DNA of 64,000 nucleotides from assembly GCF_019375555.1 (NCBI RefSeq), contig NZ_JAHXDN010000001.1:1155501-1219500 (forward strand), read 5' to 3'. Source of the DNA: Roseobacter insulae. GTDB taxonomy: Bacteria > Pseudomonadota > Alphaproteobacteria > Rhodobacterales > Rhodobacteraceae. The notes below the pieces were generated by a model. That model saw only the letters and a program-made list of their open reading frames with translations, searched no databases and was not told the origin of the DNA. A program made the position numbers and the translations under genes. Below are positions 35,507 through 45,651 of this stretch, piece after piece; position 1 is the stretch's first letter; each line of letters begins with the position of its first letter.

Positions 35507-36992
35507 GGTCAAACTCCTGCCGCAGACCGCGCACGAGACAGACACAAAGCAGCACGCAGACAAATACGAACGGAAGCGCACCGATCGCGATCAGTTTTTT
35601 GATGGCGTCGATGGAGCCCGACAGGATCATCGCCGCCCCAAGCAAGCCCAAAAGCGCACCCCAGACAAGCCGGATGCGCGGGCAGGGATTGGGGTCTCCG
35701 CCTGAGGAAAATGTGCCCAGGACAAAGGCTGCGCTCACCACAGAGGTCACGATGAACAGGAAAGCTGCGGCAATTGTGGCGAACGTTGTCAGAAGTGGGA
35801 ACGGCAACCGTTCAAGCAGCGTAAACGTGACCCGCTCGACGTTGGTTGCGGTCACGGCCAACAGATCTCCGCTGCCGCGCAAGGTATCGTAGAGCCCAAT
35901 ACCGCCGAAGGCTCCGAACCAGATCACTGAGAACAGCGTTGGACCAATAAGGACGCCCAGAACGAATTCCCGGATGGTGCGCCCTTTCGAAATGCGGGCG
36001 ATGAAGACCCCGACAAAAGGCCCCCAAGCGATCCACCAGACCATGTAAGTCAACGTCCAGTCCTGGAACCAGCCGCCAAGGTCGTCGCCAAAGAAGGTCA
36101 GCGTTTGGAACCCGCGCGGGATGGCAGCAAAGGCATAGTCGCCGAAGCTGTTGACGACGGAGTTGAGCAGGAACTCAGTCGGACCAAGGACCACCACGTA
36201 AAGAACAAGCGCAATCGCGATAGCCATGGCTGTATTGGAGAGACGCGCCATGCCCGACCCCAAATCAACCAAAAGCGGTGGCAAATACACGGCCACCATC
36301 ACGACAAAAACTGCCGCAATCAGCCAGCCCGCAGCCTTTTCGCCACCCATTAGGATATTCACGCCGTCTGCGACCTGAAACACACCCATCGCGATTGATC
36401 CGCCGACCCCGATCGCGATGGCAACGATGGCCATGAAGTCCGATAGCCAGCCGACGATTTTCGCCCAGGCCTCGTCGGGAAAGAGCGACTGGACGGGGCC
36501 GCTTACCAGCATTGGCGCACCTCGGCGAAAGGTGAAATAGGCGATGGCAAGTGCGGTGGCTCCATAGATGGCCCAAGCGTGGATGCCCCAGTGGAAATTC
36601 GTGGCCAGCAGAGCTTGTTGTGCAGCAATCGGTGACGGCATCATGTCTTGCGCAAAGGCGAAATGGGTCAGGGGTTCTGCAACGGCCCAAAAGAGCAACC
36701 CAACGCCCATTCCGGCCGCAAAGAGCATCGCAATCCAGGACGGGGTGGAGAACTCTGGCCGGTCGTCATCGGTCCCCAGACGTATGGAGCCATATCTCGA
36801 GAATGCCAGCCAGATGCACAGAAAGAGCATGCCTGTGACTGACAGCATCACGAACCAGCCCCGGCTTTGGAAGTATCGGTCGACGACTGCCGATGCCAGC
36901 GACACCAACCCTTGCGCGTCCAACACGCCCCACAGTCCGATGGCGAAAATTGTTGTCAGCGATGCTGCGAGAAGAACGCGGGAACTGGTCAC
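35493..36992 (-). CDS. BCCT-family betaine/carnitine/choline transporter
   Basis: This 499-residue protein has about 12 membrane helices. BCCT signatures are present: AAGMGVGLLFWAVAEPLTHF in TM3-TM4, the tryptophan-rich TM8 region TYMVWWIAWGPFVGVFIARIS, and conserved GRTIREF. It imports a quaternary-amine osmolyte or similar compound with Na+ or H+. Start GTG 36992 lacks a clear ribosome binding site. It follows gltS by 30 bp and is followed by the coupled 29-aa peptide. Long cytoplasmic osmosensing tails seen in BetP-like proteins are absent, so it is more likely a nutrient carrier. Confidence 0.9.
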   Translation of the reverse strand: MTSSRVLLAASLTTIFAIGLWGVLDAQGLVSLASAVVDRYFQSRGWFVMLSVTGMLFLCIWLAFSRYGSIRLGTDDDRPEFSTPSWIAMLFAAGMGVGLLFWAVAEPLTHFAFAQDMMPSPIAAQQALLATNFHWGIHAWAIYGATALAIAYFTFRRGAPMLVSGPVQSLFPDEAWAKIVGWLSDFMAIVAIAIGVGGSIAMGVFQVADGVNILMGGEKAAGWLIAAVFVVMVAVYLPPLLVDLGSGMARLSNTAMAIAIALVLYVVVLGPTEFLLNSVVNSFGDYAFAAIPRGFQTLTFFGDDLGGWFQDWTLTYMVWWIAWGPFVGVFIARISKGRTIREFVLGVLIGPTLFSVIWFGAFGGIGLYDTLRGSGDLLAVTATNVERVTFTLLERLPFPLLTTFATIAAAFLFIVTSVVSAAFVLGTFSSGGDPNPCPRIRLVWGALLGLLGAAMILSGSIDAIKKLIAIGALPFVFVCVLLCVCLVRGLRQEFDHADR

Positions 36993-37022
36993 GATGCGGG
37001 GTGCCGATCCATGATTGTGTGT

Positions 37023-38231
37023 CTAGAAGTTGACGAAGAATTGGATGATAACGGCGTTTGCCAGATCGACAAAGAATGCCGAAACCAGCGGCAACACGAT
37101 AAACGCCAGCGGGGCCGGTCCGTAGCGTTTTGTGACCGATGACATGTTGGCGATGGCGGTGGGCGTGGCACCCAGAGTGAACCCTGCAAATCCTGCGCTG
37201 AGAACAGCCCCCTGATAGCTGCTGCCCAGCAAGCGGAAGAAGACATGCAGGACAAACGCCACCGTCATCACGAGCTGAAGGCCAAGCACAAACAGGATGG
37301 GACCACCCAGTTCCGCAAGGGTCCACAGTTGCAGGCTCATTAGGGACATAGCGAGAAAGACCGAAAGGCAGTAGTCGGAGATGACCGCGAGAGCCTTAGT
37401 ACGGGCGGGCCACGCAATCCTTGGAAGGAGAAAGGGCACGGTGTTCGACATCATGATCCCGACCAGCAAGCAGGGCACGAACAGGGGCAGCTTCACACCG
37501 GCCTCGATGATGGCAAGATGCAGGATGTAACCGAAGAGAATGGCAACATGAACAGCCAACATGCCGCGCATCAAGCTAACATGGTTAATCAGATCATCAG
37601 GGTTTTCCTTGTCGTCGAATTCCAGCCCGACAATCGGTTCGTTATCCTGATCACTTTGCAGGTTGTTCCGGTCGATCAGGCGCTTTGCGATGGGACCGCC
37701 AAGCAAGGCTGCCAGGATCAGGCCCAGAGTTGCCGCTGCAACACCCATTTCGGGGGCGGCTCCAAAGCCTGTAAGCTCTTCGATCTGTGGTCCCCATGCA
37801 ATCGCGGTGCCATGGCCGCCGATCAACGACGCAGACCCGACCAGAACGGACGTGGCGGATGGCAGGCCAAAAACGGTTACTCCAATCAAGCCCACCACAT
37901 TTTGCAAAATCATGAAGGCGAGCGTGAGCGCCAAAAGCAGCAATAGGAGACGTCCGCCCCGAAAGAGATCAGAGATTTGGGCATTCAGCCCGATAGTCGC
38001 AAAGAACGCGACCAGAAGGTAGTCGCGCACCTCAAGATCAAAGGCGATCTGTTGCCCTGTCAGGGCGAAAAATACCCAGGTCAGAAGAGCAACGGCCAGA
38101 CCGCCCGAGACCGGTTCGGGGATGTTGTAGTCGCCCAGAACGGCGACCTTGCGTGTCAGAAAGGCACCAAGGAAGAACACGACGAAGCCGAGCGTGACTG
38201 AGATAAAGGCCGGAACTACGATGTCTGGCAT
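37023..38231 (-). CDS. gltS: Sodium/glutamate symporter GltS family
   Basis: This 402-residue membrane protein matches GltS, with two inverted halves: LGDYNIPEPVSGGL near 32-45, ASLIGGHGTAIAWGP near 133-147 and SAGFAGFTLGATPTAIANM near 345-363. It imports glutamate with Na+. The start has an AGGAGAG site. It is the first gene of a three-gene minus-strand group with the BCCT carrier and the small peptide. Glutamate specificity comes from the family and is not proven here. Confidence 0.87.
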   Translation of the reverse strand: MPDIVVPAFISVTLGFVVFFLGAFLTRKVAVLGDYNIPEPVSGGLAVALLTWVFFALTGQQIAFDLEVRDYLLVAFFATIGLNAQISDLFRGGRLLLLLLALTLAFMILQNVVGLIGVTVFGLPSATSVLVGSASLIGGHGTAIAWGPQIEELTGFGAAPEMGVAAATLGLILAALLGGPIAKRLIDRNNLQSDQDNEPIVGLEFDDKENPDDLINHVSLMRGMLAVHVAILFGYILHLAIIEAGVKLPLFVPCLLVGIMMSNTVPFLLPRIAWPARTKALAVISDYCLSVFLAMSLMSLQLWTLAELGGPILFVLGLQLVMTVAFVLHVFFRLLGSSYQGAVLSAGFAGFTLGATPTAIANMSSVTKRYGPAPLAFIVLPLVSAFFVDLANAVIIQFFVNF

Positions 38232-38284
38232 GTCTGCTCTCCTGCATTGGTACGGTTTGACGGCATCCTCACATGAGGCCCGGC

Positions 38285-41200
38285 TCAGGCGTCTGCGCTT
38301 TCATCCTGCGTCACCCCAAAGAAGATGGTGTAGAGCGCAGGCACAATGATCAGCGTCAGGATCGTCGCAAAGCTGAGGCCGCAGATGATGACCACGGCAA
38401 GCGATTTGAAGAACGGATCCCACAGCAGCGGTACCACTCCCAGCACAGTCGTCAGAACCCCCAATGATACGGGTCGCACGCGGCTGACTGCGGCATCGAC
38501 TACCGCTGCCATTCGCGCCTTGCCGTCCGCGATCTGCGTGTCGGTTTCATCAATCAGAACGATGGCGTTTTTGATCAGCATGCCGGTCAGCGATAGGATG
38601 CCCAGGATCGCCATGAACTCCAGCGGGGTCTGAGAGCCCGCAAGCCCGTAAATCACCCCGATCAGGGAGAGCGGCACAACCAGCCAGATGATGATGGTCT
38701 GACGCCAAGCGTTGAACAGGAACAGCACAACGAGGAACATCGCCCCAAAGCCGAGCGGCATGGTGGCGGCGAGGCCTGCGTTGGCTTCGGCGGAACTGCC
38801 GTATTCGCCCTCCCATGTCAGGCTGTAGCCCGGCGGCAAAGGAATAGCTTCGATCGGTGCCCTCACGGCGTCAAAGAGATCGCCAGACAGGACGCCCGGC
38901 GCGTTGTCGGCCTGCGCTGTGATCGCGAGCTGACGATCAATGCGGCGCAGGTTGCCCGCCTCGAACACGATATCAAACCGATCTACAACCTGGCTGATCG
39001 GGATATAGCCGCCGATAGCCGAGGCATAGACCTGAATATCCCGCAAAGCGGCGATATCATTGCGCGCGGCCTCGACCGGGCGCATCACGACGTTGCGCAA
39101 CTCATCACGCTCGCGGTAGACACCCAGTGTCGTGCCGGTCAGGTGCCCATAGATCGCGTTCGAAATCTCCCCCTGTGTCAGACCAAGGAGGCGCGCATTT
39201 TCGGTATCGATGATGGGTCGGACGACCTGGACCTGTTCGCGCCAGTCATCCTTGACCGCGACCGCCCCGGCCTCGGACAGGATCGTCTTGGCTTGTCCGG
39301 CCAAATCGCGAAGCACCGCCGGGTCAGAGCCAAAGAACCGCGCCTCGACTTTCGATCCGCCACCGGGGCCCAGCACGAACTTCCAAACCTTCGTGTTCGA
39401 CTCCGGGTAGGTGTTGTCGATGAAATTTTGCAGATCGACCCGAAGACCATCGATGACGGTATAGTCCTCCACGTCGACAAGCACCTGACCATAAGCGGAA
39501 TTGCTGTTCTCGGATTCATAGATCAGCATAAACCGCAGGTGCCCGCCGCCGATCACGGTATTGGTGCCGGTGACACCCTCCAGCCCGCGAGCATAGGCGG
39601 CAATCTCCAGCAGATGCTCTTCGGTGTGGGTAATGTCCGCGCCTTGAGGCAGGAAATAGTCGATCACAAATTGGTCTCGTGTCGAGGACGGAAAGAAACC
39701 GGGCGGGACCGCGCTGAACATGGCAATGGCAGACACAAACAGCGCGACAGCACCACCAACGGTCAACCACCGCAGGCGGATCGCAAGCGCCAGCAAACGA
39801 CGATAGCCGCCAAGCAGCGCATTTTCCCTTGGGGCAGCGTCTGCTTTCCCTTTCTTGAGTAAGAGCGTGCAAAAATACGGCGTGAGCCATATGGCCACCA
39901 ACCAGGAAAACAACAGCGCGATGCCGATGGTCCAGAACAGGCTGCCCGCATATTCGCCGGTGTTGTCCGGCGAAAACCCGATGGGCGAGAAGGCAAGGAT
40001 ACCCACGATGGTGCCGCCCAGCAGCGGCCAGGTCGTTTGTTTGACAACGGCGCGCGACGCTTCTGCTGCGTCCTCGCCCCGCTGCACGCGCACCAGCGTC
40101 CCCTCGACCACCACAATGGCATTGTCGACCAACATGCCCAAAGCGATGATCAGCGCGCCAAGAGAGATGCGCTGCATATCGAGCCCATAGAGGTACATGC
40201 CAAAGAGCGTCCCCGCCACGGTAACCAGCAGAATCCCCCCCATCAGGATGCCGGAGCGGAGCCCCATGAAGATCAACAGCGTGCCAACCACAATGGCCAG
40301 CGCCAGAACAACATTGACGACAAAGTCGTTCACCGATGCCTCGACGCTCGCGCCCTGATCGGAGATGGGCAGGACGTTTATCCCTATGGGTCGTTCGCTT
40401 TCTAGCGCATCAATGCGGTCCTGCACCGCCTTGCCCATGGTCACCACATTGCCGCCGAGCGTATTGGAAATCCCGAGGCCTATCGCCTGTTCCCCGTTGC
40501 GGAACAACAGCGATGACGGAGGTTCTTTCAACCCGCGCGAGACGGTGGCGATATCGCCAAGTCGAAACGAAGTGCCGGTTTGGGTATTTGTTATCAACAG
40601 GCTTTCAATGGAACCGATCGAGCCAACTGCCCCCTCGGGCCGCACCGACAGGCGCGACAGTCCGGCAACGACGGACCCGGCTGGTGTGACCAGGTTCTGG
40701 CCTTCGAGCAGTTGCTGGATTTGCGCAGGGGCAAGTCCCAGTTCCGTCAGGCGAGCGGGGGAGTATTCGACATATATGACCTCTTCCTGCACGCCGCTCA
40801 GGACAACCTTTGAGACGCCATCCACAGTCACCAATTCGCGTTGAAGATCCTTGGCGTATTCATAAAGGTCTGAGATAGTGAAGCCGTCGCCGGCCACGGC
40901 GTAGTACTGCGCATAGACATCGCCAAAATCGTCATAAACCTGGCTGGACAGCGCATTGGGCGGCAAGCCAGATTGCGCGTCTGATATTTTTGCCCGCATC
41001 TTGGAAAACACCGCATCCAACTCGGGATAATCCGGCGTCGCAGCGATGGTGAACTCCACGGTCACAGTGCTGAGCCCCGGCGAAGAGACCGACCGCACCT
41101 CATCCACCCCGGCCAATTGCTGCAGGGCGTTCTCGATCACCTCGGTCACCTCCTCGGCCACTTGTTCGGCGGAGGCGCCGGGGTACGGCGTGATGATCTG

Positions 41201-41335
41201 GGCCTGCCGGATCACGAATTCGGGGTCTTCAAACCGGGGCAGCGCGGTGTAAGCAAAGTACCCCGCAACAAGGATCAAAACCGTGGCGACGGCAGATATC
41301 AGGCGCTTCTCAAGGGCAAACCGAGCCAGATCCAT
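38285..41335 (-). CDS. RND-family efflux transporter permease
   Basis: This 1016-residue permease has the RND layout: 12 membrane helices and two large periplasmic loops. The TM4 motif is GMLVDNAIVVVEG with Asp404-Asn405, where AcrB has Asp-Asp. One proton-relay Asp is therefore retained and the second is Asn, which occurs in several RND subfamilies. It lies 3 bp after its adaptor gene. It would export hydrophobic compounds across the envelope. No TolC-like outer membrane gene is nearby, so it must borrow one. Confidence 0.9.
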   Translation of the reverse strand: MDLARFALEKRLISAVATVLILVAGYFAYTALPRFEDPEFVIRQAQIITPYPGASAEQVAEEVTEVIENALQQLAGVDEVRSVSSPGLSTVTVEFTIAATPDYPELDAVFSKMRAKISDAQSGLPPNALSSQVYDDFGDVYAQYYAVAGDGFTISDLYEYAKDLQRELVTVDGVSKVVLSGVQEEVIYVEYSPARLTELGLAPAQIQQLLEGQNLVTPAGSVVAGLSRLSVRPEGAVGSIGSIESLLITNTQTGTSFRLGDIATVSRGLKEPPSSLLFRNGEQAIGLGISNTLGGNVVTMGKAVQDRIDALESERPIGINVLPISDQGASVEASVNDFVVNVVLALAIVVGTLLIFMGLRSGILMGGILLVTVAGTLFGMYLYGLDMQRISLGALIIALGMLVDNAIVVVEGTLVRVQRGEDAAEASRAVVKQTTWPLLGGTIVGILAFSPIGFSPDNTGEYAGSLFWTIGIALLFSWLVAIWLTPYFCTLLLKKGKADAAPRENALLGGYRRLLALAIRLRWLTVGGAVALFVSAIAMFSAVPPGFFPSSTRDQFVIDYFLPQGADITHTEEHLLEIAAYARGLEGVTGTNTVIGGGHLRFMLIYESENSNSAYGQVLVDVEDYTVIDGLRVDLQNFIDNTYPESNTKVWKFVLGPGGGSKVEARFFGSDPAVLRDLAGQAKTILSEAGAVAVKDDWREQVQVVRPIIDTENARLLGLTQGEISNAIYGHLTGTTLGVYRERDELRNVVMRPVEAARNDIAALRDIQVYASAIGGYIPISQVVDRFDIVFEAGNLRRIDRQLAITAQADNAPGVLSGDLFDAVRAPIEAIPLPPGYSLTWEGEYGSSAEANAGLAATMPLGFGAMFLVVLFLFNAWRQTIIIWLVVPLSLIGVIYGLAGSQTPLEFMAILGILSLTGMLIKNAIVLIDETDTQIADGKARMAAVVDAAVSRVRPVSLGVLTTVLGVVPLLWDPFFKSLAVVIICGLSFATILTLIIVPALYTIFFGVTQDESADA

Positions 41336-41338
41336 GCC

Positions 41339-42586
41339 CTAGTTCCCCACTTGGGTGATCGGACGGATGATCATTCCGTCAATGATCTCGCTGACACCCG
41401 CCGCAATCACGACGTCGCCGTCCTCAAGCCCCTCTGTAACGACCACCTGCGATCCGCTGGCCTCTCCAAGGCTGACCGATTGCTGGGAAACCTTACCACC
41501 TTCATCGACCTGCCAGACAAAAGGAACGCCGTCAGGCGTTGCGGCAATTGCCGATAATGGCGCGCTGACTTGCGCAGCACTGCCTTTGGTCGATGCAATC
41601 ACACGCGCCACCATGCCGGGCAGGATCACAGAACCTTCCGGAACTTCGACCGCTACGCGCCCCCGGTACGTCTGCGTGGCGGTGTCTGCCTGCACCGAAA
41701 ACTCGACGATCTCTGCGGCGAATTCCTGTCCGGGGATCGCATCGAAAACGGCCATGTTACTGATCTGGTCAGCACCGTTGCGGGTTAGTTCAATCACGTC
41801 AGGGCTTGGAATGTCGAAAGCCAGATGCACCACATTTAGGCCTTGAAGCAATACGATGCTTTGGCCCGCCTGAACGTTCGAAAAATTCTCGATGTCGCGC
41901 CGTGCAATGATGCCGTCAAAAGGTGCGAGAAGCGTGGCGTCCGACAGGCTGTCGCGCGCGATTTTCATCTGTGCGTCGATACCGCGAATTGCAGCTTCGG
42001 AGGCAGCAATATCCTCTGGCCGCCCCCCGACTTGTCCAATACGCAATTGTTCTTCCTGCGCACGCAGATTGGCCTGAGCCACGCGAAACTCAGCCTGCGC
42101 CGCTTCGAATTGCGCCCGGGTTGTGACGCCGCGGTCCAAGAGTTCCTGCGCACGGTCTAACGCCTCGCGTGTCTGATCCACTTGTGCTTGGGCAGACGCC
42201 ACTGCGGCTTCCAGTGCGATGATTTCTTCTTCTCGCGCACCGGCGCGAAGGGCTTCGAGCTGTGCTGTGGCTTGGTCCCGTTGGCTTTGAAGCTGAGTGA
42301 TCTGGTTTTCGAAATCCCGTGGATCAATCTGTGCGATCACATCGCCTGCAACAACCTGCGAGGCCGCGCGGATTGGCAATTCGACCACCTGGCCAGAAAC
42401 TTTGAACGACAACTCGATTTCGCGCGATGGGAGGACGGTTGCAGGGTACGCCCGAGAAATGGTCGAGGCGGTCGCAGTCACTTGAGCAACTTTGGCCGGG
42501 CGCGGGCTGGCCTCCTGTGCCGACAGCAGTCCACTACAGGCGATGCCGATTGCGCTCAACGCGCCCAAAATACTGAATCGCAACAT
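41339..42586 (-). CDS. RND efflux periplasmic adaptor subunit
   Basis: This 415-residue membrane-fusion protein has a signal peptide with a possible lipid attachment cysteine (IGIACSGLLSA), a lipoyl-like half (ISFKVSGQVVELPIRAASQVVAGDVIAQID region), a long coiled-coil hairpin rich in Ala/Gln/Glu at about 95-185, and beta-barrel parts. ATG 42586 with GGAGG 8 bases upstream is preferred to GTG 42601. It bridges the permease and an outer membrane channel. Confidence 0.87.
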   Translation of the reverse strand: MLRFSILGALSAIGIACSGLLSAQEASPRPAKVAQVTATASTISRAYPATVLPSREIELSFKVSGQVVELPIRAASQVVAGDVIAQIDPRDFENQITQLQSQRDQATAQLEALRAGAREEEIIALEAAVASAQAQVDQTREALDRAQELLDRGVTTRAQFEAAQAEFRVAQANLRAQEEQLRIGQVGGRPEDIAASEAAIRGIDAQMKIARDSLSDATLLAPFDGIIARRDIENFSNVQAGQSIVLLQGLNVVHLAFDIPSPDVIELTRNGADQISNMAVFDAIPGQEFAAEIVEFSVQADTATQTYRGRVAVEVPEGSVILPGMVARVIASTKGSAAQVSAPLSAIAATPDGVPFVWQVDEGGKVSQQSVSLGEASGSQVVVTEGLEDGDVVIAAGVSEIIDGMIIRPITQVGN

Positions 42587-42642
42587 AAGTTTTGCCTCCA
42601 CCCGCCAAATCTGTCTCTATTGCGGTCTACACTAAAGGTGAA

Positions 42643-43107
42643 ATGACGGGAACTGAATTGAGCGATCTTCAGCAGATACTCCTGGGAACCGGCCTGCTTA
42701 CGCTCAGCGCGATCATCCACGTCACAGCTGTCGCCCTCAGCGTTCCCTTGTTCGGTAGGCTCGCGGAACGGTTGCCGGAAGAGGAATGGCCACGCTTTCG
42801 GATCGTCGTTTTTCTGGCGTTCGCAGTCTTTGTATTGGTGTTTGCTCATACGCTTCAGGTCTGGACATGGGCAGCTTGTTTCTTGGCAATTACGGAACTG
42901 CCCGATTTGTCGACAAGCTTCTACTTCGCGACGGTGACCTATACGACGCTTGGCTATGGTGACATCGTCCTTGGACCGGATGCACGTATCGTAGCCACAT
43001 TCTGTGCGATCACAGGCCTTCTTACGTTTGGGATCAGCACGGCGTTCTTGATCGGCGTACTCGCGCGCATCCTGCCAAATGTATTCAGCAAAGACCCGAA
43101 AGCTTGA
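42643..43107 (+). CDS. Two-TM potassium-channel-like protein
   Basis: This 154-residue protein has hydrophobic helices at about 10-32, 48-70 and 108-130. A pore loop FATVTYTTLGYGDIV carries the selectivity filter TLGYGD. No C-terminal RCK domain is present, so gating must come from elsewhere or it is a simple leak channel. The start is ATG 42643, with an AAAGGTG site. It is divergent from the RND adaptor with 56 bp between starts, so the promoters overlap or are adjacent. Confidence 0.82.
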   Translation: MTGTELSDLQQILLGTGLLTLSAIIHVTAVALSVPLFGRLAERLPEEEWPRFRIVVFLAFAVFVLVFAHTLQVWTWAACFLAITELPDLSTSFYFATVTYTTLGYGDIVLGPDARIVATFCAITGLLTFGISTAFLIGVLARILPNVFSKDPKA

Positions 43108-43540
43108 GATTACGAGCTAGCGACTTCGGCCAGTTGAGCAGACCATCGGGGTCGCTACACTTGCAAATCTAACGCGGGGGTAAATCGCTCGTTCAAAAGT
43201 GAGTCCGCCATTTCCAAAGCTCTTGCGTGCAATGCGAATTATAGCACGCAGCTCGGAAAAATAGACTGCGATGTCCGACTAGGTTCGATTCCGCGTATCT
43301 GTCTGAAGCAGGGGGACGCCCGCTTTGGCCTCGTTTCGCAGTACTGCGCATCGATTTGATCAGACGTGTCTTGTATCAGTTCCGCTGAAGCCGATTGAAT
43401 GTCCGGTTCGCCGAGATAACTGCAGGGCAGCGATTGCACTGCCAGAATTCCTTGAGAATGCTGCGTGAGCGAAAGCTGCGTTTGCACAAGTCCGGTATGT
43501 CCCGCAAACCGGACCTGTCACCTCATGCCGCGCCGGTTCA
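43108..43540. other. Gene-free stretch after the channel gene
   Basis: No coding frame or RNA gene was recognised in 433 bp. A 7-bp inverted repeat TGCGTGC/GCACGCA with a 13-base loop sits at 43224-43250. It lacks a T-tract on the plus strand, so its role is unclear. Confidence 0.5.
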
Positions 43541-44164
43541 TCAGACCCGCGGCGGGCGGCTTTTGTAGACCGGCAGCCGCCAGCCGAAGGCCAGCGAGCC
43601 TGCGCGCAGCGCCCAGGTCACCAGCGCGCAGAGCATCAGCGGGATCAGGGCGTCCGGGAAATAGGGTCGTGCCAGCGCCGCTACCGTCGCTCCGGCGACG
43701 GCCGCGGTGACGTACAACTCACCCTGTTTCAGCACCACCGGCAAATCGTCCAGCACCACGTCGCGCAACAGCCCGCCCATGCAGCCGGTGATCGTGCCCA
43801 TCAGCACCACCACCAGTGTCGGTTGGTCCAGCGACAGCGCCACCCCCGTACCCGCCGGTACCGCCACGGCGAGCGCAAATGTGTCGAGCCAGATCAGCGT
43901 TTTCAGACGGCTTTCGAAGCGGTGCGCGGTGAAGAACACCAGCACCGCCGCCGCACAGGCCACACCGATATACATCGGCTGGGCTATCCAGAAGATCGGG
44001 TTACGGTCCAGCAGCACGTCGCGCAGCGTGCCGCCGCCCACCGCTGTCAGGCAGGCGACGAAGGCAAAGCCGACGATATCGAGCTGCTGGCGGCTGGCGA
44101 CCAGCGCGCCGGTCAGGGCAAAGATGAAGACGGACGCGAAGTCCAGAAAAGCGATCAGGGTCAT
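43541..44164 (-). CDS. TRIC-family (UPF0126) cation channel
   Basis: This 207-residue membrane protein has seven hydrophobic helices in two repeats, with the paired motifs [10 protein letters not shown] and [13 protein letters not shown]. Prokaryotic TRIC proteins form trimeric monovalent-cation channels. It is the last gene of the overlapping ispH operon: its ATG overlaps the rnhA stop in an ATGA. Confidence 0.85.
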   Translation of the reverse strand: MTLIAFLDFASVFIFALTGALVASRQQLDIVGFAFVACLTAVGGGTLRDVLLDRNPIFWIAQPMYIGVACAAAVLVFFTAHRFESRLKTLIWLDTFALAVAVPAGTGVALSLDQPTLVVVLMGTITGCMGGLLRDVVLDDLPVVLKQGELYVTAAVAGATVAALARPYFPDALIPLMLCALVTWALRAGSLAFGWRLPVYKSRPPRV

Positions 44165-44616
44165 TTCGGCTTGAACGGGGCCATGCCGGCGCGGGCCAGT
44201 GCGTCAGCGCGTTCATTCTCTGGGTGACCGGCGTGGCCCTTGACCCAGTGCCAGGTCACGTCATGCCGGGCATTGGCGGCATCCAGCCTCTGCCACAGCC
44301 CGGCATTGGCCACCGGCTTTTTCGCGGCATTTTTCCAGCCGTTTTTCTTCCAGCCGAAGATCCACGAGGTGATGCCGTTTTTTACGTAATTGCTGTCGGT
44401 GACGATGGTGATGGTACTGGACCGCGACAGCGACTCCAGCGCGTTGATCGCCGCCAGTAACTCCATGCGGTTGTTGGTGGTTTCGGCCTCGCCGCCTTTC
44501 AGTTCGCGCTCCTTGATGACCGTGTCACCCTCCATCGCGCGCATCAACACGCCCCAGCCGCCGGGACCGGGATTGCCCGAACAGGCGCCGTCTGTATATG
44601 CGAATAACTCAGCCAT
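44161..44616 (-). CDS. rnhA: Ribonuclease HI
   Basis: This 151-residue enzyme has the RNase H catalytic acidic residues in [16 protein letters not shown] (Asp), the Glu in [10 protein letters not shown], Asp in VTDSNYV, and Asp in ERADALAR. It removes RNA from RNA-DNA hybrids. Start ATG 44616 is chosen because the catalytic beta-strand begins right after [10 protein letters not shown]. The longer in-frame start at 44655 is rejected. It overlaps the upstream methyltransferase gene by 8 bp. Confidence 0.93.
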   Translation of the reverse strand: MAELFAYTDGACSGNPGPGGWGVLMRAMEGDTVIKERELKGGEAETTNNRMELLAAINALESLSRSSTITIVTDSNYVKNGITSWIFGWKKNGWKNAAKKPVANAGLWQRLDAANARHDVTWHWVKGHAGHPENERADALARAGMAPFKPK

Positions 44617-45202
44617 GAGCGGCGAGGCATATATAGGGGGCCTCGACACCGTCAAGCCCCTTCTCGCGGCCCGTGACCCGCGCGGTGATCGTCAGGCCCA
44701 CATCTTCCAGCAGGCCGGTAAGTTCGGCATCGGTGTAATAGGTGTAGAAGCGGCCAATGGCATCGCGCTTGCTGCCGGTTCCGGTCTTCATGCCGATATG
44801 GAAGCGCCCCGCGGGCTTCAGCGCCTGCGCGAGCGCCGCCAGATACCGGGGCATGTCGCTGCGCGCGGCGTGCAACAGAGAGAAATTGGCCCAGATGCCG
44901 TCATAGATGTCGGTCCCCTCAATATCGTCGAACCCGGCAAGGCGTGTATCGACACCCGGATGCCGGGAGGCGAGCGCGATCATTTCCGGCACCGGGTCCA
45001 GCGCGGTGACGCGCAACCCGTGTCGCGCCATGGCCGCGGCGGAGGTGCCCGGGCCACAGCCCAGATCCAACACGTGAGCCCCCTGCGGCAGGCTGGCCAT
45101 GAACGCGCCGAGCCGCGGGTCGGTCTGATTGAACTTGCCGGTCAGTGCGTCATATTCCTGCGCTTTTGACCCGTAGACCCTGAGGGTTTCGTCATCGTTC
45201 AC
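44609..45202 (-). CDS. Class I SAM-dependent methyltransferase
   Basis: This 197-residue Rossmann methyltransferase has the SAM-binding motif [16 protein letters not shown] at about 47-62 and the acidic post-motif LDPVPEM. GTG 45202, which overlaps the DUF3429 stop as GTGA, is the supported start. A long upstream extension in the same frame is Arg-rich and antisense-like. The substrate is unknown and the neighbours give no clear clue. Confidence 0.83.
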   Translation of the reverse strand: MNDDETLRVYGSKAQEYDALTGKFNQTDPRLGAFMASLPQGAHVLDLGCGPGTSAAAMARHGLRVTALDPVPEMIALASRHPGVDTRLAGFDDIEGTDIYDGIWANFSLLHAARSDMPRYLAALAQALKPAGRFHIGMKTGTGSKRDAIGRFYTYYTDAELTGLLEDVGLTITARVTGREKGLDGVEAPYICLAAHG

Positions 45203-45651
45203 AGGAAAACTCCGACGCTCAGGCAGGCCAGAACGATGCTTGTCAGGAGCACGCGCAAGGACATCCACCAGCGTGGTGTCAGCCCCCATTGCCAGAAGGC
45301 GAAATCCAGCAGCAGCAAGCCGCCGAAGCCGAACATCAGGTTCATGCCGGCGGTGACCGGGCCGCCACCTGTCATGAAAAAGGCCCAGAGCGCCGGGATC
45401 ACCGAGAGCGTGTATCCAAGGGCCGCGCGCGCGCCGCTGGCTCTGGTGGCAAAGCCCCAGAGCACGCCCGACATGAACGACAGGATGACGGAGCCGTAGA
45501 AAAGCTGGATGTAGGGGCCGATGAACCGTGACCCCAGCGCGCGCAGTCCCCAGTCCGCCAGCGGCTCGACCAGATAGGTCGCCGCCCCCAACAGAAAGGG
45601 GATCAGGCCAGCCAGTCCCAGGACAAGGGGAGCGGTTGGGATTCGGTGCAT
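45199..45651 (-). CDS. DUF3429 family membrane protein
   Basis: This 150-residue protein has about five hydrophobic helices and the DUF3429 features IQLFYGSVILSFMSGVLWGF and LGYTLSVIPALWAFF. No activity is known for the family. ATG 45651 overlaps the ridA stop in an ATGA. The upstream in-frame extension comes from the ridA coding region and is rejected. Confidence 0.8.
   Translation of the reverse strand: MHRIPTAPLVLGLAGLIPFLLGAATYLVEPLADWGLRALGSRFIGPYIQLFYGSVILSFMSGVLWGFATRASGARAALGYTLSVIPALWAFFMTGGGPVTAGMNLMFGFGGLLLLDFAFWQWGLTPRWWMSLRVLLTSIVLACLSVGVFL

Noticed and set aside
35379-35705. 108-codon plus-strand frame downstream of the recombinase
   Set aside because: It overlaps the BCCT gene end and the small membrane peptide on the other strand, and its product shows no family.
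34404-43540. A prophage or integrative element around the recombinase
   Set aside because: No structural, replication, relaxase or toxin genes, no tRNA and no flanking repeats could be seen; the neighbours are ordinary transporters.
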